DNA of 64,000 nucleotides from Candidatus Babeliales bacterium (GTDB lineage Bacteria; Babelota; Babeliae; Babelales; RVW-14): assembly GCA_019749895.1 (NCBI GenBank), contig JAIEPG010000008.1:124001-188000 (forward strand). Direction: 5' to 3'. Each line of letters starts with the position of its first letter. Positions within the stretch are counted from its first letter, which is position 1. The notes under the pieces are model-generated. The model had not been told where the DNA came from. It saw only the letters and a list, made by a program, of their open reading frames with translations, and ran no database searches. The position numbers and the translations under genes are program-made. Of this stretch, positions 26,001 to 35,966 are shown in pieces.

Positions 26001-27311
26001 CTATCCCTTTAATTTTTGATCAAGATACTCTTGCAGCTTATCAATAGCTATACGCTCTTGTTGCAGTGTATCGCGATCACGCGCGGTAACTTTACCATCT
26101 TCAAGACTATCAAAGTCAAAAGTAAAACAAACCGGCGTTCCAATTTCGTCTTGACGGCGATAACGCTTACCAATAGAACCTGATTCATCAAGCTGTACGC
26201 GATAGCCGTTCTTTTTCAAATCAAGGTAGATTTTGCTTGTCTGCTCTTTTAATTTGTTGGTCAACGGCAAAATTGCAGCCGTAACTGGTGCCACAGCGGG
26301 ATGAAAGCGTAACACAGTACGCACTTCGCCGTCAACTTCATCTTCATGATACGCGTCAAACAACAACGTTAAGAAAAGACGGTCAACACCAACTGAGCAC
26401 TCAACAACGTGCGGAACATATGATGTTTTTGTTTCTTCATCAAATACCGCCAGCTCTTTGCCAGAAAATTGTGAATGGCGCGAAAGGTCAAAGTCAGTGC
26501 GGTTTGCAATACCTTCAAGCTCTTTCCAGCCGAATGGGAAGTTGTATTCAACATCGGTACAACATTTAGAATAATGTGAGAGTTCGTCTGCTGCATGCGG
26601 ACGCAAACGAATTTTGTCTTTGTTCAAGCCAATTTGCTCATAAAAAGCTTTACGGCGCTCAAGCCAGGTTTCAAAAAACGCATCAGCTTGCTCACCCTTG
26701 CAAAAAAATTCGATCTCCATTTGCTCAAACTCACGCATGCGGAACAAAAATTGTTTTGGGGTAATTTCATTACGAAACGCTTTACCAATTTGCGCAATAC
26801 CAAAAGGTATTTTGACGCGATTACTGGTAAAAACATTTTTGAAATTGATAAAGATTGCTTGAGCAGTTTCTGGGCGCAAATAAGCTTTGCTTGCCGCAAC
26901 CGCACCAAGATTAGTTTCGAACATTAATTGGAATTGTCGAACGTCAGTCCAGTTTTTAACGCCACAGGAAGGACAAGGACGCGCAATATCAAAGCCCTCT
27001 TCGTCTGACCGAAAGCGCTTTTTGCAGTTCAAGCAGTCAACCATTGGGTCGCTGAAATTTTCAAGATGTCCCGATGCCTGCCACACAGATTCAGGCCCCA
27101 AAATGGAACCATCAAGCAACAGTACTTCTTCTGGCCAGCTTGTCATGTTTTTAAGCCAGGCAGCCTTGATATTCTGTTTAAGTTGAACGCCTAAAGGACC
27201 AAAATCATACACACCGTTCAAGCCAGAATAAATTTCAGCAGCTTGAAACACAAACCCTCTTCGTTTACACAAGGCGGTGATTTTGTCTAGGGTAACCGGC
27301 GCGCTCGACAT
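26001..27311 (-). CDS. glyQS: glycyl-tRNA synthetase, single-chain dimeric type
   Basis: 436 aa class II enzyme charging tRNA-Gly. It is the alpha2 type used by archaea, eukaryotes and some bacteria. Residues 1-60 include YSGLNGVYDFGPLGVQLK. A Cys4 zinc-type insert (CLNCKKRF...CPSCG, about 94-120), class II motif 2 FRNEITPKQFLFRMREFEQM, and motif 3 GVDRLFLTLLFDA are visible, followed by the anticodon-binding domain (PVCFTFDFDSLEDGKVTARD). Ribosome site AAGGA. Monocistronic. Confidence 0.95.
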   Translation of the reverse strand: MSSAPVTLDKITALCKRRGFVFQAAEIYSGLNGVYDFGPLGVQLKQNIKAAWLKNMTSWPEEVLLLDGSILGPESVWQASGHLENFSDPMVDCLNCKKRFRSDEEGFDIARPCPSCGVKNWTDVRQFQLMFETNLGAVAASKAYLRPETAQAIFINFKNVFTSNRVKIPFGIAQIGKAFRNEITPKQFLFRMREFEQMEIEFFCKGEQADAFFETWLERRKAFYEQIGLNKDKIRLRPHAADELSHYSKCCTDVEYNFPFGWKELEGIANRTDFDLSRHSQFSGKELAVFDEETKTSYVPHVVECSVGVDRLFLTLLFDAYHEDEVDGEVRTVLRFHPAVAPVTAAILPLTNKLKEQTSKIYLDLKKNGYRVQLDESGSIGKRYRRQDEIGTPVCFTFDFDSLEDGKVTARDRDTLQQERIAIDKLQEYLDQKLKG

Positions 27312-27400
27312 AGAAAATATCCTTCTTAAAATCGATGATTTTGATTTTTGTTTTCAGATAAACAAAGGTACCGTTATTTCAATTTTCTGGCAAGTGCATT

Positions 27401-27432
27401 AAAAAAGCCGGGCTTTCACCCGGCTTTTTTTA
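27401..27432 (-). terminator. intrinsic terminator
   Basis: AAAAAAGCCGGG / CCCGGCTTTTTT hairpin with loop CTTTCA. Placed after the stop of the minus-strand gene at 27454. Confidence 0.9.
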
Positions 27433-27453
27433 AATCACTAATAGTCTGTCAAA

Positions 27454-28350
27454 CTAAACGCGCAAACCTGCTGCTCTGCGAGCTGCTTCCGCACGAGCTT
27501 GTGCATCTGCACGCGCACGCTCTACACGTTCAGCTTCAGCGTTAGTTGCAGCAATCACTGCGTCAATGCGTCTGTTCATAACAACGTAAAGAAGCTCAAT
27601 AGATCTCTTTAAATCAACACAAGCTGCAACTTCTTCATCGTTGCTCGCTTTTTTAAGCGCTTGCTTAATAATAAGTAACGCATCTTCCAATTCTTTAGCT
27701 TGTCGAGCAAAAGTAGTATGAGCTTCGGTTAGTGGCTGAGGTGCCGTTCTAAACTTTGCTTGTACTTGAGCCATCACCGTTGCTTCGTTATCAAAGCTAC
27801 GCTCTGCAAGATTATCACTAGCAACGGTATCAGCAACGCCAGCAAAAAGAGCATTCGCACGCTCATACAAACCAAGAACTGTTTTTTTATAAATAGCTTT
27901 TTCAATGTACCTAAAAATCGGCAGTGCTATAATTCCTGGGGTATATGGACCATAATTCACTGCCAACTCTTTGGCACTCGTTAATTTCTCGCCAGTCCAT
28001 CTCAAAGGATCAAATGCATCACTGCACGTTGTAGCAGCACCAGAAGTATCTGTGCAGACTTTTTTCCAACGAGTAAACTTATCGATAACATCGTTGCCAA
28101 CCCACCATACACCATGCAAACCTAACGTTGTAACAACTACTGCTGCAACAACGGCAATCGGTTTAGCAACTGACGCTGGAAGAGCAAGCTGTTCAAGAAC
28201 ACCGTCAGTATCAAGCGCACGTTCCGGATGCGGACGTGAAACCCCATCAACTTCAACAACTTGTGGCACATATGATGCTGCCTGAACTGACAAACCAAGC
28301 GAAAGCATGGCTACCACGGCAAAAGCCGAAAAGAATTTTGTGTGCTTCAT
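27454..28350 (-). CDS. exported coiled-coil hypothetical protein
   Basis: 298 aa, not recognised. Signal peptide (FSAFAVVAMLSLGLSVQA), a membrane segment at about 62-82 (PIAVVAAVVVTTLGLHGVWW), a Cys pair (about 99-109), and an alpha-helical second half ending in an Ala/Arg/Glu-rich coiled coil (AEAERVERARADAQARAEAA). Strong ribosome site (GGGGGG). The design (membrane anchor plus coiled coil) suggests a structural or interaction role. Confidence 0.72.
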   Translation of the reverse strand: MKHTKFFSAFAVVAMLSLGLSVQAASYVPQVVEVDGVSRPHPERALDTDGVLEQLALPASVAKPIAVVAAVVVTTLGLHGVWWVGNDVIDKFTRWKKVCTDTSGAATTCSDAFDPLRWTGEKLTSAKELAVNYGPYTPGIIALPIFRYIEKAIYKKTVLGLYERANALFAGVADTVASDNLAERSFDNEATVMAQVQAKFRTAPQPLTEAHTTFARQAKELEDALLIIKQALKKASNDEEVAACVDLKRSIELLYVVMNRRIDAVIAATNAEAERVERARADAQARAEAARRAAGLRV

Positions 28351-28541
28351 GGAAATCCCCCCATAAAAAGAGCACAGACAAATAATACTATTACTACGAA
28401 TACAAAAGGCTTTTCAGCCCTTTATACTGATAAGAATACTCTTTTTATTCGTTGGTGTAAAAGGCCTAAAAAGCCCTGTTTTTGAGGGTCAAAAGAGCAT
28501 TAAAATGCCGCCAGAGAGAGGTTTTTGCAAACCAAGACAAG

Positions 28542-29603
28542 CTATTTTCTATTTGAATTTTCCAGAAAAAAGAAGAGCCTTTCGTGGCTGCTGGAGCGAG
28601 CATAATCAAGCGCCGTTTTACCATATTGGTCCAAAAGCTGCCCAGAAGCGCCCAATGAGCCTAAATGAGCAATAATAAGGCTATGTTCACGCAACGCACG
28701 TTCATACTGCCGGCCATAAGCCCGCATTTGGGCCCGATAACGCACATGCGGAAAATATTGGCGAGGCTTAAAGCGCAAGGTATCTTTTCCGGCAGCGTAA
28801 TGCAGCGGCGTTGCACCATCATGATCGCAACAATCAAGAACTGCTCCTTGCTTGGTTAATAAAGAAACAATACACGAAGCACCCGACGCAGCAGCATAAT
28901 GCAAAGGCGCTTTACCGCTGTTATCTATTTTTTCTAGTTGAGCACCAGCCCTGAGCAACAAATCAACAACGTTATCATAATCTTTTGAAGCTGAACGATA
29001 CCCCGTTACCGCCCCCGCGGCATAGTGCAAGGGCGTTCTACCAAACTTATCTTGGCAATCAACCTGCACATCTTTTGCCAACAACTGCGCAACCAAAAGA
29101 TCATGTCCATGCATGGCAGCATAGTGCAACGGCGTGCGACCTTTAAAATCTTGCAAATCACACGATGCATTTTTAGTTAAGCAATCAACAATTTTTGCAT
29201 ACTGCGCTTGGGCTACCCAAGCAGCTCGCCCTTTGCCTACGGCACAATGTAACGGCGTATAACCCTTGTTATCCTGGCACCACACAGTAGCTCCATGCGC
29301 ACACAACAACTCAACACCCACAACAAAACCAAGCGAGGCAGCATAATGCAACGCAGTGCGACCTTGCGCATCTGGCTCGTTAACATCAACACCTTTTTTA
29401 AGCAAAAATTTGAGCATAGAACTGTTTTTAAGATACAGAGATCGCTGGAGCAAAGACCACCGCGCTGAAGGAGCAGCTACTGCCAAGCACAACTGTTCAG
29501 TGCTGCTCACACCATTAAGAAATCTTTGGGCGCAGTAAAACGACGCACCAAGGCCCATAAACATCACTAACGCACAATAAATAAGTATTCCGTTGTTCTT
29601 CAT
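28542..29603 (-). CDS. membrane-anchored ankyrin repeat protein
   Basis: About 353 aa; ATG 29603 is preferred, seven bases from GGGGGG. N-terminal hydrophobic helix (GILIYCALVMFMGLGASFYC) acts as a signal or anchor. Seven ankyrin repeats follow from about residue 65, recognisable by GRTALHYAAS, GYTPLHCAVG, GRTPLHYAAM, GRTPLHYAAG, GKAPLHYAAA, GATPLHYAAG and GKTALDYARS. Two repeats carry long loop insertions. Ankyrin proteins are common in bacteria living inside eukaryotic cells and bind host or bacterial proteins. Confidence 0.93.
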   Translation of the reverse strand: MKNNGILIYCALVMFMGLGASFYCAQRFLNGVSSTEQLCLAVAAPSARWSLLQRSLYLKNSSMLKFLLKKGVDVNEPDAQGRTALHYAASLGFVVGVELLCAHGATVWCQDNKGYTPLHCAVGKGRAAWVAQAQYAKIVDCLTKNASCDLQDFKGRTPLHYAAMHGHDLLVAQLLAKDVQVDCQDKFGRTPLHYAAGAVTGYRSASKDYDNVVDLLLRAGAQLEKIDNSGKAPLHYAAASGASCIVSLLTKQGAVLDCCDHDGATPLHYAAGKDTLRFKPRQYFPHVRYRAQMRAYGRQYERALREHSLIIAHLGSLGASGQLLDQYGKTALDYARSSSHERLFFFLENSNRK

Positions 29604-29714
29604 CTTCATTCCCCCCGAATGCGATTATTATTTTGATTATACTTTTTTTGAAATTCAATAAGCAACAATTGTTACAAATGGCAACAGCAAGAACCTGCAG
29701 GCCAACACCTCACA

Positions 29715-29743
29715 TTTACTCGCCCAAAAAATCGTGATAGAAT
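29715..29743 (+). promoter_or_regulatory. promoter of alaS
   Basis: TTTACT (29715-29720), 17-bp spacer, TAGAAT (29738-29743) with a TG two bases before it. About 50 bp upstream of the alaS ATG. Confidence 0.55.
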
Positions 29744-29796
29744 GGGCCTTATCTCGCATTTAAAGACCTGGTTTTTAAGAAGAATGAGGCGCTATT

Positions 29797-32409
29797 ATGA
29801 ATTCTCTGCAAATCCGTAAAAAATTTTTCGACTTTTTCCAAAAGTACAACCATACCGTTGTTGCCAGCTCATCACTCATTCCAGCCGAAGACCCAACGCT
29901 GCTCTTTACCAATGCGGGCATGAACCAATTTAAAGATGTCTTTTTGGGTAAAGAAAAACGCTCATACAAACGAGCCACCAGCATTCAAAAGTGCGTACGC
30001 GCAGGCGGTAAACACAACGATTTGGACCAAGTTGGTTTTACCACACGCCATCTGACCTTTTTTGAAATGATGGGTAACTTTTCATTTGGCGACTACTTCA
30101 AACAAGAAGCTATGCAATTTGCATGGGAATTTTTGACAGTCGAAATGGGCCTACAAAAAAAAGATTTGTACGTTTCTGTTTATGAAAAGGACGATGAATC
30201 GTACAACATTTGGAACAAAGTTCTCAATATTCCTGAAGACCATTTGGTCAGACTTGGCATGAAAGACAACTTCTGGGCGATGGGCGATACCGGTCCATGC
30301 GGTCCCTGCACCGAAATTTATTTAGATCGCGGAGCTGACCAAGGTTGCCGCAGTGCAACCTGCCGACCAAGTTGCGACTGTTCTCGCTTCATTGAAATCT
30401 GGAACAACGTATTCATGCAATACAATCGCCAAGAGGACGGCAGCTTAAAAGAGTTGGCGCAAACTGGTGTAGACACGGGCATGGGCCTTGAACGGCTGTG
30501 CATGGTAGCGCAAGGCGTTAACAGCGTTTTTGAAACCGACCAGTTTGTACTTTTGACCGCAAGTATTGAAAAACGCACCGGCGTTTCATACCAACAAGCT
30601 GACGAAAAAATGCGCGCAAACTTTCATGTAATTGCCGACCATATCCGCTCATCTTCGCTCTTAATTGCAGACGGCTGCGCACCTTCAAACGATGGCCGCG
30701 GTTATGTTTTGCGCAAAATTATTCGTCGCGCTGCTCTGTTTGCACAAAAAATTTCTGACGACAAAAATTTGTTTTCAAACTTGGCGTTAGATTTTATTGC
30801 GACCATGAAAGATATTTATCCAGAACTTGAAGTAAACAAAAAGCTGATATGCTCAGTCTTGGACAGCGAAATAGAACGCTTTGCCCAAAACTTAATTAAT
30901 GGCCAAGGTATTTTGCAAAAATATATTGAAGTTAACAAACAACAAGGCGTCAGTGTTATTTCTGGCGATCAAACGTTTAAGTTGTACGACACGTACGGCT
31001 TCCCGCCCGAGCTCACCATGCTCATGGGCCAAGAAGATGGCTTTACGGTTGACTTTGAAGGCTTTGAACAAGAAATGGCTAAACAAAAAGAACTTTCAGG
31101 TAAAAAGATGAAAGCAGGCGGAGCTGAAGAAGTTTCTCTTGATAACATGCCAACCAAGTTTGTTGGTTATGAAGTTCTTGAAAATGAAAGCCCTATTCAA
31201 TTTGTGAGTGCTACCGACGATCATATCTGGCTCAGCACCAAAGAATCGCCATTTTATGTTGAATGCGGCGGCCAAGTAAACGACCACGGTCGCATTACCA
31301 TCAACAACCAAACGTTTACTGTTGTTGATTTAAAAAAATCTGGCGAAACGTTTAACCCCGCCATTTTGGTCAAAATTCCCACAACCACCGTTGACGGTAA
31401 ACCTGCACAAGCAATTAATGTTGGCGACACAGCGCATTCAATAGTTGAAGCAGCTATCCGCGAAAAAACCGTTAAAAACCACACCGCAACACACATGTTA
31501 CAAGCAGCATTGCAACAAATTTTGGGCGGCCACGTTAAACAAGCAGGCTCGGTGGTTAACGACAAGCACTTACGCTTTGACTATGCACACCACCAAGCAA
31601 TGACCAAGCAAGAAATTAAACAAGTTGAAGACTTGATCAACCAAAAGATTCAAGCCGATATTAAAACAAACATCATGTGGACGTCGCTCAAAGACGCACA
31701 AAGCAGAGGCGTCATCTCGTTCTTTGGTGAAAAATATAACCCAGAAAAAGTACGTATTGTTGAAATCCCCGGCTTTTCAGCCGAGTTGTGCGGTGGCACA
31801 CACGCAAGCTCTACCGGCATTATTGGCTGCTTTAAAATAGTCAGCGATACCGCACTAGCAACTGGCACACGCCGCATTGTGGCAATTACCGGCCCCGGCG
31901 CTGTTGAGATGTTTCAACAAACCTTCGACAGTGTTAAGCAACTCAGCGAGCTGTTTAAAGTTAAACAAGAAGATGTTCTTGATGCAGTACAAAAACAACA
32001 AGCTACCTTGCAGGCAACACAAACGCAGGTTAAGCAGCTTAAAAAACAATTGTACAAAGCATTTATACCAGCATGGCACAACGATATTGAACAAGCTGGC
32101 AAGGTACAATTTTTGTATCTTGAGTTGGACGATGCCTCAGCTGATGATATGAAGCAAATTTGCACAGACTTAAGCAAAGATAAACCAGGCTTTTACTTCT
32201 TAGTTTCAAAAGCTACCGGTCGCTTTACCTTCTTTGGTTATGTAAGTAAAGAATGCCCACATAAAATTGACCTCAAACAATTTGCACAATTCTTGCAAAC
32301 AACGTTTAATCTTAAAGGTGGCGGTAGCGACAGCTTCTTGCAAGGTGGCGGTTCTGAGATTCCAAAAGTGTTGAAGCAAGAGCTGGTCAACTGGCTAGAA
32401 AGACAATAA
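29797..32409 (+). CDS. alaS: alanyl-tRNA synthetase
   Basis: 870 aa, full length. Class II core at residues 1 to about 240 with CVRAGGKHNDLDQVGFTTRH, TFFEMMGNFSFGDYFK and the GDTGPCGPCTEIYLD motif. The editing domain follows (HTATHMLQAAL, with the HxxxH zinc ligands; the other ligands in ELCGGTHASSTGIIG, about 657-671) and then the C-Ala region with a GGGGSDSFLQGGG-type glycine-rich stretch. A short Cys-rich insert (CRSATCRPSCDC, about 187-198) is present, as in many bacterial enzymes. Charges tRNA-Ala. Confidence 0.97.
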   Translation: MNSLQIRKKFFDFFQKYNHTVVASSSLIPAEDPTLLFTNAGMNQFKDVFLGKEKRSYKRATSIQKCVRAGGKHNDLDQVGFTTRHLTFFEMMGNFSFGDYFKQEAMQFAWEFLTVEMGLQKKDLYVSVYEKDDESYNIWNKVLNIPEDHLVRLGMKDNFWAMGDTGPCGPCTEIYLDRGADQGCRSATCRPSCDCSRFIEIWNNVFMQYNRQEDGSLKELAQTGVDTGMGLERLCMVAQGVNSVFETDQFVLLTASIEKRTGVSYQQADEKMRANFHVIADHIRSSSLLIADGCAPSNDGRGYVLRKIIRRAALFAQKISDDKNLFSNLALDFIATMKDIYPELEVNKKLICSVLDSEIERFAQNLINGQGILQKYIEVNKQQGVSVISGDQTFKLYDTYGFPPELTMLMGQEDGFTVDFEGFEQEMAKQKELSGKKMKAGGAEEVSLDNMPTKFVGYEVLENESPIQFVSATDDHIWLSTKESPFYVECGGQVNDHGRITINNQTFTVVDLKKSGETFNPAILVKIPTTTVDGKPAQAINVGDTAHSIVEAAIREKTVKNHTATHMLQAALQQILGGHVKQAGSVVNDKHLRFDYAHHQAMTKQEIKQVEDLINQKIQADIKTNIMWTSLKDAQSRGVISFFGEKYNPEKVRIVEIPGFSAELCGGTHASSTGIIGCFKIVSDTALATGTRRIVAITGPGAVEMFQQTFDSVKQLSELFKVKQEDVLDAVQKQQATLQATQTQVKQLKKQLYKAFIPAWHNDIEQAGKVQFLYLELDDASADDMKQICTDLSKDKPGFYFLVSKATGRFTFFGYVSKECPHKIDLKQFAQFLQTTFNLKGGGSDSFLQGGGSEIPKVLKQELVNWLERQ

Positions 32410-32421
32410 CTATTTAACGTT

Positions 32422-32462
32422 AAAAAAAGAGCCTGTGTTAAAAAACACAGGCTCTTTTTTTG
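32422..32462. terminator. bidirectional intrinsic terminator
   Basis: AAAAAAAGAGCCTGTGTT pairs with AACACAGGCTCTTTTTTT. Serves alaS (plus) and the hydrolase gene (minus). Confidence 0.93.
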
Positions 32463-32469
32463 TACCTTT

Positions 32470-33864
32470 TTATCTAACTTTTTCAAAAGCCAACTGCAAC
32501 TGAAAGCGCAGCTCTGCCCAGTCACTCTTTGACGCTTTAAAATGGTCACGAATTTTTTTGAGAGCATTTAATGAAAACGAATAAGAAGATGCTCGTTTCT
32601 TGTGCGCGCAATCAAAGCATGAAAACAAAGCCTGGTCAGTGGTGCTAGAAATATTAAGTGCAACATCATGACCATGCTCGCACTGAGACAAAGCCTGAAG
32701 CAGCAACGGCGTAAACACAACTATTGGCAAGGGATCAAAAAACGTTTCTTTCTTTTCCCACTCTGCATACCAAAAATCTGCATGCGTTGGATCGTACGGA
32801 TACGCGGTCAAAAGACTACCGCCACGCAAAGCTGCCCAGATATTAAAGTTTTTAGTAGAAAAAACCGGCTTGGCATGAACATCACGCTCAACCATAACGC
32901 GCGCCTGCATTATCTTATTTTTTAAGCTTTCTAAGCGAGGCTTCATAATGCGTTGCCTGCTTCTGCGACCTTTGGTTGAAACAAAATCTGCGGCTTGAAT
33001 GGTATCATTATCAGAATAAAAATTGAAAACTTTGCCAAAAAATGGTGAAAAGAAAAACGGCTCAGTCTCATCTTGAATTGGCGTTCCATAAATGATTAAC
33101 TCATCAACATGCAAGGTTTTATTGGTTGGCCGCTTGTACAATTTTTTGTTCTTTTTTTCTTTCTTGACCGTGTCCAAATTGTCTAACAACTCAACACATT
33201 CTTTGAGCACTTCGTACTGAGAACTCGCTTTTTTGTTACGTAAAACGGTATAAATTGCCGCTAAATTTGCACACACATTACCACCATGGCTGTGAGCAAT
33301 GAGACGAATTTTGGGATTAATATCACGATCTTGATAGCTTTTTAACAAACTGCTCAGTTCATTATAAAACCGCACCGCTTCCAGGCGCCGCTCTGCTTGG
33401 CTTAAAAGCCCATTCCAACCAAAGGTATAAAATGTTTCGTGCCGTGCCGGATTTGCATGCTGGGCAAAAGCGCGATACGCACTCACAATTGGCACCACAA
33501 TCGATTTATTGTCTTCAAGATTTATTGAGCAATCAACAGCGCGCAAACCGCGCTGCGCCATAAAGCGGCCCGAGTACAGCACCTCACTGGCACGTAATTG
33601 TTTTTGAAGCCGGCGATACAAAGAATTTTTGGTATTGTCATTTAACAACCGAAAAAAACTTACCAAACTCAACGCAGAGCCGTAGGTCCCGTGCACAAAA
33701 ATGGTAATCCATTGCTCTTGCTTTTCTTTATCAACAACCGACTGCTTCTGCATAAAAAATGATTGTTGAATATCGGCAAAAGGCACTGCAGCACTTTTTA
33801 GGTCTAAAAAACACACTGCACACAAAACCAACGTAAGATTAAATAATTTAAGCACTGCATTCAT
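32470..33864 (-). CDS. exported alpha/beta hydrolase (lipase-like)
   Basis: 464 aa. Signal peptide (LTLVLCAVCFLDLKSAA). The oxyanion-side motif TIFVHGTYGSAL is at about 54-65, and the nucleophile elbow RLIAHSHGGNVCANLA at about 187-202 (Ser192). Candidate catalytic Asp and His lie further on, near DELIIYGTPIQDE and the C-terminal half. The stretch FYTFGWNGLLSQAERRLEAV resembles the equivalent part of the hydrolase at 61398. An exported lipase or esterase acting on host or envelope lipids is likely; substrate unknown. Confidence 0.8.
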   Translation of the reverse strand: MNAVLKLFNLTLVLCAVCFLDLKSAAVPFADIQQSFFMQKQSVVDKEKQEQWITIFVHGTYGSALSLVSFFRLLNDNTKNSLYRRLQKQLRASEVLYSGRFMAQRGLRAVDCSINLEDNKSIVVPIVSAYRAFAQHANPARHETFYTFGWNGLLSQAERRLEAVRFYNELSSLLKSYQDRDINPKIRLIAHSHGGNVCANLAAIYTVLRNKKASSQYEVLKECVELLDNLDTVKKEKKNKKLYKRPTNKTLHVDELIIYGTPIQDETEPFFFSPFFGKVFNFYSDNDTIQAADFVSTKGRRSRQRIMKPRLESLKNKIMQARVMVERDVHAKPVFSTKNFNIWAALRGGSLLTAYPYDPTHADFWYAEWEKKETFFDPLPIVVFTPLLLQALSQCEHGHDVALNISSTTDQALFSCFDCAHKKRASSYSFSLNALKKIRDHFKASKSDWAELRFQLQLAFEKVR

Positions 33865-33983
33865 GATTGTTCTTTGATGTTAAAAATGCCAAAAAGCCAG
33901 ATTTATAAAGTGTTATTTGTCGTGCGGCCAGATTATAGCACACGCTGTGCATTGATACAAACACAAATGTTAAGCACTTACTT

Positions 33984-35873
33984 TTACTGCAAAATAGTTA
34001 CCATTGCCGGATCGCTTTGAGTTGTTTGGCGGCCCGTAAGCCAATTGATACTAACCGGTTTGAGATCCGGATCATAATAAAAATTTTTCTTGGTGCACGG
34101 CAATTGTTTACAAAAATTAAGCCAAATTGGAAAAGCAGTTGAGCTGGCGTAAACATACTTGCCCATGGGCTTATTGTCATCACGGCCAACATAAATGGCG
34201 GTAGTATATTCTGGCGTTGAACCAACAAACCACGTTGTCATGGCTTCGTTAGTTGAACCGGTTTTTCCAATCGCTTCACTTTGTAACCATCCTTTTTTTT
34301 CGTACACCGGTTTAGAAAAAATTAGACGGTATGTTAATGCTTTAACCATTTTTGAATTAGTTTTGGTATCAAGAACACGTTGCTCTACCGGCTCATGCTC
34401 CCACATTTTACGGCCCCACTCATCTTTAACCCACTCAACCAGATGAGGCTTAACGTACACCCCATTGTTGGCAAAAACATTAAATGCTGCAACGTTTTCT
34501 TCAACCGATGCATGCGCAGTACCAAGAGCCAACGATGGATACGGCGTTAAATCACGCACAATACCAAAGTGCCGCGCCCAGGCCGCAATTTTTGGCGCGC
34601 CAATTTGCATCAACAATTTAACCGCAATAATGTTGTTCGAAAAAGCAAGTGCGCGCACCAGCGTCATAGAACCTTCAAATTTACGGTTCCAATTGCGCGG
34701 CTTCCAAATTTTTCCCTGATCTGAAACAAGCTCAATTGGCTCGTCAATAAACACATTGTCCATTTCAAATCCGGATGTCATGGCCAAAGAATATAAAATT
34801 GGTTTAAACGAAGAACCCGTTTGCCGATACGCTTGAAAAGCACGATTGAATTGTGATTTTTTAAAATCATACCCACCAACAAATGCTTTAATTGCACCAG
34901 TTGAAGCATGCACACACACCATGCCGCCATTTAAAACTTCGCCCATTTCTTCGCGCATTTTTTTTATTTTTGGCGCAAAGGCATCTTCTGCCGCCTGCTG
35001 CATGGCAACGTTGATAGTCGTTTTTATGCGCAAGCCTTTTGAATACAGCGCGTCTTTGCCCCATTTATTTTCAGCCCACGCCCGCACCCACTCTTGAATA
35101 TACAAACGGATTGGGTTTCCCGGAATGTAATCTTCAATTTCCAACGGCGTTTCACGGGCTTCTTCAAACTCGTGCTTGCCAATAAAGCCCAGCGTGCACA
35201 TGCTGCGCAGCACCACATTGCGGCGCCTGCGCGCAGTCAGCGGTGCGTTGAGCGGCGAATAAAAACGTGCCGACTTTGCAACGGCTGCCAACATTGCCGC
35301 CTCGTGCAGCACCACCTGGTCAACCGATTTGTTCCAAAAACGTTTGCATGCAGCTTGTACGCCATAAATGCCACGTCCAAAATACATATTGTTTAAATAA
35401 AGTTCTAAAATTTGTTCTTTGCTCAGCTGCCGCTCAAGCTGCAGCGCTACAAACAGTTCTTTGATTTTGCGCCACCACGTGCGCTCGTGCGAAAGATACA
35501 ACAAGCGTGCTACCTGCTGAGTTATGGTGCTAGCACCCTGCACCACACGGCCATTGTATAAATTTACCAGTGCAGAGCGAATAATACCTTTTATTGAAAA
35601 ACCAACATGGTTAAAAAATTGATGGTCTTCAGCTGCTACAAACGCTTTTACAACAACATCAGGAATTTGTGGGTAAGAAATCAGCTCGCGCCGGTCAAGC
35701 TCAAAGCGTGCCAGCTCATTGCCTTGATCGTCCAAAACAACCGAAGGGCACGCCTTTGCCTCCTGCTCAAGCAACGAACAATCAACCCAATGATTTTCAA
35801 GAAAGAAAAAACCAGCACCCAAAAATAAACAAAAGCTTAAAAAGCCAGTTGCAAAAAATACGCGTAAAACCAT
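33984..35873 (-). CDS. penicillin-binding protein 1A (bifunctional)
   Basis: About 629 aa; ATG 35873 is better spaced from GGA than ATG 35882. One N-terminal membrane helix. Glycosyltransferase GT51 domain: AAEDHQFFNHVG (catalytic Glu about 85), QGASTITQQVARLLYL and LELYLNNMYFGRGIYGVQAA. Transpeptidase domain: TGSSFKPILY (catalytic Ser about 357), SNN (about 413) and KTGST (about 542). It polymerises and crosslinks peptidoglycan. The cell therefore makes at least some wall, in keeping with MurJ at 52489. Slightly shorter than E. coli PBP1a; the OB-type insert is minimal. Confidence 0.95.
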   Translation of the reverse strand: MVLRVFFATGFLSFCLFLGAGFFFLENHWVDCSLLEQEAKACPSVVLDDQGNELARFELDRRELISYPQIPDVVVKAFVAAEDHQFFNHVGFSIKGIIRSALVNLYNGRVVQGASTITQQVARLLYLSHERTWWRKIKELFVALQLERQLSKEQILELYLNNMYFGRGIYGVQAACKRFWNKSVDQVVLHEAAMLAAVAKSARFYSPLNAPLTARRRRNVVLRSMCTLGFIGKHEFEEARETPLEIEDYIPGNPIRLYIQEWVRAWAENKWGKDALYSKGLRIKTTINVAMQQAAEDAFAPKIKKMREEMGEVLNGGMVCVHASTGAIKAFVGGYDFKKSQFNRAFQAYRQTGSSFKPILYSLAMTSGFEMDNVFIDEPIELVSDQGKIWKPRNWNRKFEGSMTLVRALAFSNNIIAVKLLMQIGAPKIAAWARHFGIVRDLTPYPSLALGTAHASVEENVAAFNVFANNGVYVKPHLVEWVKDEWGRKMWEHEPVEQRVLDTKTNSKMVKALTYRLIFSKPVYEKKGWLQSEAIGKTGSTNEAMTTWFVGSTPEYTTAIYVGRDDNKPMGKYVYASSTAFPIWLNFCKQLPCTKKNFYYDPDLKPVSINWLTGRQTTQSDPAMVTILQ

Positions 35874-35917
35874 GCACATCATCCGTAAAAAAAGGCCATA
35901 CTGTAACTGGCATAATA

Positions 35918-35946
35918 CCTTTTTTTATAATGATTGCGAACTGGAA
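35918..35946. repeat. direct repeat, left copy, flanking the HEPN/MNT pair
   Basis: 29 bp matching 36654-36682 at 27 positions: CCTTTTTTTAT, two mismatches, then TGATTGCGAACTGGAA. The right copy contains the 3' end of the WD40 gene; this copy lies just past the HEPN gene. Confidence 0.8.
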
Positions 35947-35948
35947 GT

Positions 35949-35966
35949 AACTAGCTTCAGCTAGTT
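35949..35966. repeat. perfect inverted repeat at the 3' end of the HEPN gene
   Basis: AACTAGCT TC AGCTAGTT, 8-bp arms, overlapping the HEPN stop codon and abutting the left direct repeat. It lacks a T tract, so it is not a typical terminator; it may mark the cassette end. Confidence 0.6.
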